Positions 31,705-42,200 of a stretch of DNA of 64,000 nucleotides are shown in pieces (the first letter of the stretch is position 1; each line of letters starts with the position of its first letter). Origin of the DNA: Owenia fusiformis (taxonomy: Eukaryota > Annelida > Polychaeta > Sabellida > Oweniidae); NCBI GenBank assembly GCA_903813345.2, contig CAIIXF020000002.1:13288150-13352149 (forward strand), written 5' to 3'. The translations under genes and the position numbers were made by a program. Under the pieces are notes generated by a model, which was given only the letters and a program-made list of their open reading frames with translations, searched no databases and had not been told where the DNA came from.

Positions 31705-32942
31705 GATTTCACAAACCTTTTGTGGATTCGCAATAATATTCTATTTGTAAATTAACAGCATTTAGCTTTTTTAAGTGGGAAATCTTTTGAAATTTTCAAA
31801 ATGGCTTCCAAGTGATCTTAAAATTCACAAAAAGTCAGTCAATATTAAAGGTTGAATAAATAGTGCAGAGATGTATCCAACGATCATGGTCCTGGTGTCA
31901 AAATATATCGAATTTTGAATATTTCATCAAGGCTAACATCTATTTTCATTAGCTACAAAGAAAACCCCTGAACGTACCTAATTTCTGCCGATATTCACAA
32001 TCACTGGCATCCTAAATCCCCGGGAATCTTCTCCCGACATCGACAGAATGATTTCCCGGTTATATTGTCATTGGATTCCAGCCCCGTTTTCACCTAACGT
32101 TCTATCCAACATTCTGTTTCCTTTATACCATGCGCGTGTCAAGAAGACCTTGAATATGGGCAGATTTGAGGTGTTTTAGTCTTAGATTTTTTTTGATTTT
32201 TCTTCGTCAGCGGATCAGATTAACTGCAAGAGTCGCCGGTAATAGACCGTCAACGGCGGTCATATCGTGTACCATGCATACGGTTATATTAGACAACCAC
32301 GGTTATACTGTAACATGCGGTCTTACCTATCTCAGCTGCAGCAAGATTTTTAAATGGCGGAGATTTAGAAATGTTTAAAAAAACAAAATGCGGGACGTCC
32401 AACCTTTATAGGTATGGCGAAGAAGACATTAGGCCAAACGTTGCACTAATAGCTCGGGAAAGGTAAAATGACTCCCAAATTTCTTAGGCCAGGGCGCATG
32501 TTGGGAAATTATCTGCATTCCTCTATTCAGTCACATGTTATTTTTCAAAGAAGAATTACTCCTTCCCCAAGGACTCTCATCCTAGTTGAAAACCCATGAC
32601 TTATGTGCCTAGAAAAGACTAGATTATTAGGTTGATTATAGTATATATTGATTAAGATGCAGTTTTAAGGCCTATCTGTATGTGATTTTTACTCCGAGAG
32701 TGCTCTTTTTACACGGATCGTGCGGATTTTGCAAGAATGTACTGTCTGATTACGACCTGTAATGAGGGGAGCACACTACAGTAAAATTTTAAATGTTTGG
32801 AACTACTTTGAATTTGTAAAATAAGCAATCAATGGACCATATTGAAACAGTATATGTAAAAATACAAACATTCATACATGTCCTAACTTTTGTATATTTT
32901 AGTTTGTTTTGTATAGCTATCATACCCGTTGCCAACCAAACC
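31705..32942. other. Region between fold-back element and MTMR 5' end, no gene seen
   Basis: Mixed-composition sequence upstream of the MTMR first coding exon. It may hold the promoter and a 5' UTR exon, but I see no convincing TATA box or exon. Confidence 0.4.
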
Positions 32943-32990
32943 CGTCTGGCCCAGTTATCTTCTCCCGACGTCGTAGATCTGGGCCAGACG
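32943..32990. other. 12-bp-arm palindrome upstream of MTMR
   Basis: CGTCTGGCCCAG ... CTGGGCCAGACG is a perfect 12-bp inverted repeat around a 24-bp spacer containing CCCGACGTCGTAG. It lies about 240 bp before the MTMR start codon. A regulatory role is possible but unproven. Confidence 0.6.
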
Positions 32991-33185
32991 AGCTCCAATG
33001 CAAAAAGGAGGGATTTACTCCGGGCAAGTAACCAACTGATGAACAAATTTAGGACCAACTTTAGAATGAGTCCCTATCTTGGCTTGGTACTCCGGATCAT
33101 GAATTTTGTGATTTTTTTCAATAATTTTCACTAAAAATTTACCGTAGTGACACCGTAAGTTAAAGTTTGTTACCGGATGTGCAAT

Positions 33186-33203
33186 ATGGAGGACAAATAT
33201 TGA
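33186..33203 (+). promoter_or_regulatory. Possible upstream ORF in the MTMR 5' leader
   Basis: ATGGAGGACAAATATTGA encodes MEDKY and stops 22 bases before the MTMR start codon. It would be in the leader only if transcription starts upstream of 33,186, which fits an ETS-like ACCGGATGTG at 33,172. If so, it could reduce initiation at the main ATG. Confidence 0.4.
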
Positions 33204-33225
33204 GAAAACCCACAGATCTTACAAC

Positions 33226-33249
33226 ATGGAATATATTCGAACACCAAAG
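33226..33249 (+). CDS. MTMR6: MTMR exon 1 (residues 1-8)
   Basis: ATG at 33,226 in the context ACAACATGG encodes MEYIRTPK and is followed by the donor AAAG|GTAATA. The matching family start (MEHIRTPK in vertebrate members) and the phase-0 fit to the next exon identify this 24-bp coding exon. Confidence 0.92.
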
Positions 33250-36200
33250 GTAATATACTCTATTCTTTTCTTCCGATAGGGACTAGATCAAAGTGTTTGT
33301 TCAATCAACATGTACCGCATATTTGATTTATAGTCAGGCAAAGGGCACTGAATCAGTACGCCCTCTCTACAGAAACACCAGAGTTCAAAGATGACATACG
33401 CTTACTAATATAAACCTGTATTGAGATGACACACATCTCTGATTGGTCAAAAGTTGACAAACAAATGATGTCATCAATAGCGGTTTCAAAATTTTCGAAA
33501 TACGCTTCGAATAATATTCGGACTGTCTCCCAGTCCGATAATTGCAATTGAGTATTTGCTTGGGTACTGACTTACTTCGGTCCAAAGCCTTCTCTATATT
33601 CCAGCTTTGAGGAGGAAGATTGAGCTGCCTTAGTATTATAAATATTGTAAATCATTGTGTCACACGCACAGTAAATATGGCATAATAATATGAAATATAC
33701 CTTTATGTATAGATTTGAAGAACATCAGCTCACATCCCCGTCTGAATCTATTGTTATATTTGATTTCTTTAAGCGAGAATAATTTCAAATGTTATTCACG
33801 TCCAGAACCGGAAGCCATTTTTAGCTACAGCGAGAAAATTTCACCATTTGTCAAACTCCGAAATGAAATTTTGAAATATCTAAATCCAGACAAGCAACGC
33901 TTCATCCTAAATATTATTAATATTCTTAAAAATATTTATAAAATTTATTAAAAATGAGTTCTAGGTGCGTGTAGGTGCGTGTAGCACATTACATACGAAA
34001 TCAATGAAGTTTCGTCTAGCTGTAAGCTAGAGACTCGAGTAAGTACTGACAATTGTCGTCACTCTATCGTCTCCTAGTAGGGCAAGATAGAGGACCGACA
34101 TTTTCAAATATAAATACACTAGATCTAGTGAGAAGTTCATATGGTCAAAATAACGAAATAATGAAATGTTACCATGGGTCTACTTAGCAGTTTGTTCTAT
34201 GTCATCCATCCTGCTAGGTTACATTGTGCAGGCCTGTCAACTTGGGAACACCTAACATGAGTGACTTGGAAATGTTGAACACCTCCCCTCAAAATGTGGA
34301 CACCTTGGTCCAAATCTGGACACCTTGATCCAAATTTTGAACACCTTGGTTTAAATTTTATTACATCTTGCCAAATTTTGAACACCTCAAACTTTTCGCG
34401 CTCGCTACGCTCGCGTTTCAAATATCCGTCAACGGGGGGGGGGGGGGGGGGGGGGGGAGTAGGTACGAAAAATTTCGAACGGAATGCGTGACATATACGT
34501 AATTCGCGTGAAAAGTCCGAACAAAATGCGTACATTTTTTTCCGGCGTTCGTATTTTTGCTGTGTAGACGATCTTTTTTAGAAATTTTTCTACAGAAATA
34601 TTTTTGCTTGACAATTACCAGGTAAAATGCGTATTTGCGTGACATTTTCTGTCACGCAAAAATAACTGGCGTGACTTCAAATTCTTCAGCAAATGCGTGA
34701 CAAATACGCAAATTGCGGGACAGTTGACAGGCCTGCATTGTGGAACACTGAAGGCAGTATTCTATGTCTATGTCAATAATCTGCAAAAGGCTAATAAGCC
34801 CATATAAAGCAGATATATAATTTAACAGTGATAGAATTTGAATAGAATATAATTTAAATCTATGGTTTACAACTCATTTTAAAATTGAAGGGAACCTTCC
34901 TGGTTGGCCCCTGTACCCCCCTAGGAAGGATGATACAACCTACATGTAGTGTTGGTATTGATCTGTTGGCGGAAGTATGGAGGCACGTCGATGGCTGCTA
35001 GGTTCTGCTTTCCTTTGTAGAAAAGGAAAACTCTAGCAGCCTCTCGACGCTCCTTCAGTGGCTCCCACTGTAGGTCTTGAAGAGTTTTGGTGACGCAGCC
35101 TGGTTCCCTCGAGTGACATTTGGTTACAAACCTGGCTGCTCTTCTCTGTACCTGTTCCAACATATCAATATCTTTTTGTCGGTATGGATCCCATGCCGAG
35201 CTGGCATACTCTAAATTAGGCCGGACTAGTGACTTATACGCCTGAGCCTTCACTTTTTCAGGGTATTGATGGAGGTTGCACCAGAGGAATCCAAGCACCT
35301 TATTGGCTTTGGATACAGTAGTTTGAATATGTGTAGTCCAGCGTAAGTTATTTGTGATGTCAATACCTAGGTATGGGATGTGTGTTACCGACTTAAGGTT
35401 TTCCCCTAGCATGGTGTAATTGTGAATGATAGGGGATTTACCTTTGTGAATATTTAGCACATAGCATTTTGATGGATGGAATTTCATTTGCCATGTTGAT
35501 GCCCAGGAGACCAGTTTATCAAGATTCTCCTGTAGTGTTAATGCATCTTGCTTGCTTTCGACTGTCATGAATAAAAGGCTGTCGTCAGCAAATAGCTTGA
35601 GACTGGCTGAGGATGATAGGCTATTGCCCATATCATTGATATAAACAAAGAAACAGAGTGGTCCAAGAACTGTTCCTTGAGGAACTCCTGATTTTACTGG
35701 AGTTTTTGAACTTGATTCGCCATCAAGCACTACCTGTTGTGATCTTCCCACAAGCCAGGATCTGTTATTATTGCGAATTCCATAATAGTTGAGTTTGAGC
35801 AAGAGGCGTTCATGAGCCACCGTGTCAAACGCTTTGGAAAAGTCTAATACCAACATGTCTGTTTGTTTATAAATGATTGTCAAGGGCCCGAGCTATATTC
35901 TCTATTGTATTACATACCCAGCGAAGCATTTGTATTGAAGTCAATGGAGCTGAAGGTCGGCTATATATTCCTGTATAGCCGCCAAACCTTTTACCATTAC
36001 AATCTTATGACGTCATCGGGACGTCATGTTTCATTTCTTCCTAATTTCACTCGCACACAAACACGTGGCGTCATTGATATAACGTAGCCATGATATAAAA
36101 GTATGTAATACAACAGTTATGTCCGTATCATTGAATATATGCCTTCGGTCTGTCGTAATATAACCCTCGCAAGCTCGGGCTATATTGGTGACAGACCTCA

Positions 36201-39200
36201 GGCATATATTCAATGATAGGGACATAACTGCTAAGTATTGACAAGTTGGGTTTCACATGAGTGCTTTGACCTGAATCCATGTTGGAAGTTTACTAGAATT
36301 TCATTGAGGTCAAAGTGGGCCATAATATGATGGAATATAATATGTTCCATTATTTTACATGGAACTGACGTCAGAGATTCACAGCCTCATCTCTTCGTCC
36401 CTTTTTGTAGATAGCAGTAACATTGGCATGTTTCCAGTCCATAGGCACTAAGCCTTCATCGATGGACTGTTGAAAAATTATTTGAAGGAATGGCGATATG
36501 CTGTCACTGCATTCCTTCAGGACCCTAGTCGGAATAAGATCGGGTCCAGTGGCTTTTGATGGATTTAGGCCAGTTAGCAATTTGTGAATTCCTTCTGTCG
36601 AAATTTTGATATTTGGCATTTCAGGAATTTGACTCCGGGGTACCATCATTGTCGGTAGAGTAGCATCCTCATCTGTGAATACAGAATTGTATTGGTCATT
36701 GAGGATGTTTGGTTTCGCCTCTTCCGTGCAGTCGGCCTCGGTGGTTCTGATTCAGTAGAATCAGATGATGATGACGAATTGTCAAGATCAGAGAGAGCGC
36801 TGAAGGAGTTTGTTACCGAGGAATGAGAAAGAGTAGAATCATTGAAGAAGCTGTTGGAAAAATTAGGTAGGGCACATCCAGGGCAGATCCAGCTGAAACT
36901 ACCCGCATTGAGAAAAACATTGTACTCAGCAGGGGAAACGTTGCCACATTTGATGTGTACCCATGTGCCGCATTCATCGCATTCAAGGGCGCGATGATTC
37001 TTGGCAACTGCTTTCTGTCACATACCGCAGGGAAATTTAACAGGACCTGGGTTTGGGTGGATGTCACCACTAAGAATAAGACATAGGAAAAGCAGTGGTG
37101 TAGACGATTTCTTGTGAAGGATTCCACGAGAGCCAACAATCTTATGGAAACGTCGCAGTTGCATCAACTGTGTGTATGACTCTGTTGAAGGTAAGTTGTT
37201 TCCATGATCACAGAAAAATGACTGGACTGCGAAAACAAAGCAGAGAAGGAGCAAACCATATCCTTGGAAACCCATGACAAAGAGGTAGGTAAAACCCGTT
37301 AGCTGAAAATAAGAAAAATTCGCGCAAAAATATGAAAAATGCCGCGAAAACTGAAGTTTGTAAAATACGAAAATTAAAACTGATTTATCCCCCAAAGGGG
37401 GTCCTGCTATTATTTAAATGTCGTTGATTATTAGAAGTAAGTATGTAAGTTATTAAAATCGGGAGGTTTTATCGAGAATAAATTAGAATTGCGCAGGTAA
37501 TCTATGTAATTATGATTTAATTTTCGTAAGAGAGAAGAAAACATCCGCCATTAATGACGCATGCGCACTTCCTGACGCTATAAAAGGTTATAAAATCTAA
37601 ATCTAAAAAAATTCCCATTTGCAGCCCCTTGGAGATTTCCAGAATTGAACAAAGTAGCGAACATTGCGATCTTTCAACTTTAGTTCGTTGTTTTTCACCA
37701 CTTTATGTGTAGTGTTTTCATTTTGGAGGCGGTCTTATTTGAATGCATCATATTCATTTCAGGTCTTTATGAATCAATAGATCAATAAGCAGACTAAAAG
37801 TACAATTTAGCAGTTTCTTTCATTGCGCACTGGGCCTGTTAGGCACGAAATACAATTTAGCAGTTTCGTTCGTTGCGTAATTGGGCCTTCTATAATCAGT
37901 AGCAAATGCTCGGAAAACATTTTCCAAAATATTTACTACAGTTTTCCTTGAAGGCATGGTTGGGTCGATAGAGTAACTAGTCACGTGATCAGACATGTGT
38001 CACGTGTCAGTCACGTGAGCTTGCAAAATGGACGATCTAAATTTCCAAGAATTCTGCTAAGATCAGTATCTATATGTTGTTGCCTTCATTGTCGTGTTTG
38101 GTTGCATTCCACAATGCAACCTAGCAGGATGGATGACACACAACAAACTGCTAAGTTGACACATGGTAACATTTCATTATTTCGTTATTTTAACCATATG
38201 AACTTCTCACTAGAATGAGTGTTTTATCTTTAGTTTCACCCTTGATTGTATTGTTCACTGATAGCGTAGTGGTTAGCGTCCCCGGCTACTATGCACATGG
38301 TACCGAGTTTGACTCCCGCTTTCGGATGTATTTTTTTCTGTGTCTAAATTATACATTCGTATATATTTAAAAAGTTACGAATGACTTACGAATTTGTAAA
38401 GTTATTAACAGAACACTTTCGTAAGTCATTCATAAGTTTAAACGTTCGTAAACGAATTTCAAATTGTGACGTCATCTTATATCATTATTTAGCACAAATA
38501 GAAATATGATGTCATTTAATATCATTGCGCGCTGTGATTAAATCTGTCTCCGCGATTTCAAAGATTCCCAGCTCAGGAACATATTTGCATCATGTAAGAT
38601 CTCTGAAAAGTAGTCAATGAACAGAATCTTTTGAAGTTTTCAGAAAATGTGCACAATGTATTGGTCTAAATGATACAATCTTTGAAAATTTGATATCATT
38701 CATAGAAATGAAAAAAGTGCAAAAAAGTGAATTCCTTTGTCAGAAGCCAAATATTGTCTAAGTTTGGGGGAAATTAAAAGTTTTCTATCCTTTATTTTTT
38801 TATTTAGCAATCTTATTTTGCACTTCCTTGTTTATGATTTGTACCTTATTTTCCATGGGACATGCAGATAAATGTATGATTAATGCAACTCTGTTCAACC
38901 AGTCACAGTACATCTTTCCAACAGGTGTAAAATTGTATTAATCAGTTAAAGGTTCAATATAAACTTTGGTTAATCTAATATTATCAAAGTGTGAAGCTTT
39001 TGTTCAAAATATCATGAATTTATTAAATACTAACTTTGAGGTTACACTAACACATAATTCACACCAATGCATAGCATTCATCCTCACTTTTTTTGCCGAC
39101 AAAATTAAGAAAATTGGTTGATAAATAAGCGAGCAATAAACTCCTTCATTGATGAAAGTGGTTCAGGGCAAATGCATTTCGAAATTTTAGTTCTCATAGA

Positions 39201-42200
39201 AACCAATGGTAATAATATTAAAAACATAATGTATCCATCCTTTAACCTGGTTAGACAGTCAACATTGATTTATTTTTTAGTTTAGCATAGAAAAAGATAG
39301 ACATGGAGAAATGTTGCCACCTAAATGGTGTCACGATGAGGTCACTCAGGTTGCAAAATATTTTATATGCTAAAACATTGAATTGGTACATCAGATATGA
39401 CATTTTATTTTTGAAATAGTGTGTCCTTTGTTCAATCTTTATATTGGTGTTAAAAAGATAATATTTTCTTGCACTGTATAGTGAAATATTTGATGATTAA
39501 AAAATTTCAACTTTATTTAAATGGCGGGAAAGGACGGGTGTCATTAAGGGCCTTTTTTAGCCCCCAAAGATATCTGATAATAATGCATATCATATTGAAG
39601 AAAAATCATTTGTGCTTTATAAAAATACAATTTCAGCAAATTTTGACCTTTGATGTTCACACAACAGTCATTTAAAGATCATATACCATTTTTGGTGTTT
39701 TTACCAAAATTTCTTTATTTAGTGTTGTCTAAGTAAATAATATATATATATAAACCAATTTAAATATATAAAAATGTAATATATGAAATACTGAAGAAAA
39801 GATACGATTAAAACTATTTTCATGGAAAAGCACATAGGGCAATATTGGCAAAATGCAAATGCTATTTTGGTAGATTCTGGGCTAGCAATGGGTACATTTC
39901 GACTGTGACTGTAATGGATTACTATTGACTTATATCAACATCACAGGGCAACACAGTAACTTAAATACAAGGAAAATCAAAAATTTCCTCTCATTTCTAA
40001 AACAAGGAACAAAAGCATGAATTCAAGGAAAAGAAATGATGGCCTGTGCCAAAATATAACATATGAGAAAGTTGTGGCACAGTAAAGGATATGTATAGGA
40101 TATCATATGATTTTGAATGATTTCATCTTTATCTCCGAGTTGATATCAATATCTTACCAAATTAGCATAGCTTATTAGCGCAGATATTGATATCAATGAG
40201 TGGATCAACACGTTATCATGAAAATTCATAGGATGTTCTATTTATCCCATAGTTCACCTATAAAACTAAACAACATATCAATACAACATCCATTCATTCA
40301 TTCATCCCCGTGATGTCATGAAATCACTATGTAACAAAACATCATATTGGTGGTAGTTTTCAAATCCCTGGCAAAAGGTGATATCTGTGAAATATTTTCC
40401 GTATTCTACAGATATCACTTTTTCCACGCATTTGCAAAATATCAAAAATATGTTTTCATGTTACCTAACAGAGCGGAACAGAGCTCAACTATGGGATAAA
40501 GAATAACAAATAGGTAAATAATTGAATTACCACTCCAAAAATATTAATAAATATGAGGGTTTAAAGAAAGAAAATTGAATATATGACTTATCTGCTTATA
40601 ATATGATTGTAATTGTGTCTCATAAGCCTTTGGAGGCTGGCCGTATAATTACGGGTGACACTGTAATAAATAAATAAATAAAATAAATAAATATAAGATT
40701 CAAAAAGTAGCAACTCATGTCTCACATTACCCAAACCCCAGATCCTCAATGCCATATATAGGATTAAATATGGAGTGCATAGCAATGGTCAATACGATAT
40801 TTCCAGAGGGAATATCTTTTTTCTCTAGAAGCGGAACCCAAACTCAGTCATGACATGGAAGCTTTTGCAATTACTAGAAACTTGTTTTTGGTTATATTTT
40901 GTGTTCTATATTTGAGATGAAATAATATGAGATTCATTTCTACAAGAGGATGGAATGAATGTGAACTTGTATATTGAACTATACTCCTTTTCTAAATAAA
41001 TAGAACAACATTTTATCCGAGCCAATTACTGTGTAATTTATGCCCAGGTAAACTAACACAATAACATCTTTTTGTCTGGACTCACTTATTATGTAATAGT
41101 GAATTGTATTACTGTTTACTGCATTAAATGTCAAGTTTACTATCTGTATTTAATTTCAAATGCCTATCTCACTTATCGAAGGTATACAAGAAATGTTATT
41201 TTGAAACAAATTAAGCACAACCAAAACCATGTCCACATATATGACAAATCCAAGATGGCCGCCACAATTTTAGATCCATGCACATGTAAAGAAGTTAGAA
41301 ATACACATGAATCACAAGTCCCATCCCCAATAAAATGGGAAGTTTAAGGTTCTCACACATATCAACTCTATTCCTATATACTTTATATTTGTGGTAAGGC
41401 TTGTGATCTAGGTAAACTTAGCATGTTCATGTACCTCCTATCATCTGAAGTTAAAAACAGAAATAGTGACTTCAATTGAGAAAAATGTATCTTATGGGCT
41501 CCATATACATTTTGAGTGGCTGTCCGGCTTAAGTTAGATAGTACTGTTAATCTGAGTTTGAAAATTATGTCAAGTTTTGTCCTCAGCCTCTCATAACCGA
41601 TAACTTAGAGGCAATTGTGATGTTACTGCAAAAACCTCTATTTCTCCATCACAAATCTACCATCTTTTGCATCTGTCAAAACCCCTCATTTCATGTTAAT
41701 TTTCAGACTTTTGCTTGTGCAATCATTAAATATATATATTCAACTTGTTATTCAGAATATTTTAAGAACTTTTCATGGGGTTTTTTATTTTCACACTTTT
41801 GAAAAAATGACTAAGTCAGAGAATGGCCTCTTAATGGCATGTCCCCTTTGGAATTTAAGAAATGAAAAGCTGACAACTTTCATTTCAAAAACATTTTTTT
41901 CAAAAATCTCTTAAATTAATTTTTCAGCGGGTGCATTTGGATTTGTAAACTGCAACCTATGTATGGTTAAGTTATCTCATAAAAGGTAAAGACATTCAAT
42001 ATAAGTTGCCACAGTCATTCCACAGTTCAAGGTGTCATTTATGTAGCCCATGTCTTGTGGTCAATCCAATTGACCCAATATCACATGGGGAAATGACTTT
42101 GACAAACTTGCAAAAAGTAAAATCCTGGACATCTTTTAAATCACCTCTTACACGCCTAACCATCGACAAGGTACAGTCACGTGACAGTGACAAAATATAC

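Larger units (their letters stand above)
34865..37400 (-). mobile_element. Broken non-LTR retrotransposon (LINE; CR1/L2/jockey-like)
   Basis: On the minus strand, from 37,395: an N-terminal part ending SGDIHPNPGPVKFP, a PHD-like zinc-finger segment, then reverse transcriptase from about 36,720 to 34,921. The endonuclease domain is missing: finger-side sequence (EPPRPTARKR) joins the RT-side EAKPNILNDQY near 36,721 with a frame change. The copy also has an in-frame stop in the finger, a small deletion after DEAVN, and two MITEs at 35,905-36,230. It is therefore dead. The 3' end lies soon after the RT stop at about 34,921; the 5' end is not sharply defined. It lies in MTMR intron 1, antisense to the gene. 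Confidence 0.9.
34118..38220. repeat. Inverted ~110-bp arms around a LINE-bearing region
   Basis: 34,118-34,228 reads CTAGTGAGAAGTTCATATGG, AAATAACGAAATAATGAAAT and CATCCATCCTGCTAGGTT. 38,103-38,216 carries the same in reverse complement. This is either a fold-back/TIR element of under 1.5 kb that later received the LINE and a MITE, or an inverted duplication. The right arm has no MITE and so shows the empty form of the 34,229 insertion site. Confidence 0.7.

Noticed and set aside
32832-33134. ATG followed by DHIET, resembling the MTMR start
   Set aside because: It diverges from the family after five residues and has no suitable donor. The exon at 33,226 matches MEYIRTPK and splices in phase.
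34921-35883. 320-codon frame as a host protein
   Set aside because: FADD, SGVPQGTVLGP and DFSKAFDT motifs identify it as a LINE reverse transcriptase in a broken element.
38262-38330. Functional tRNA gene
   Set aside because: A- and B-box-like motifs are present, but the B box is degenerate and no proper acceptor stem could be folded by eye. Kept only as a tRNA-like relic.
40588-40785. Minus-strand 65-codon frame
   Set aside because: Runs through the AATA microsatellite and has no family resemblance.
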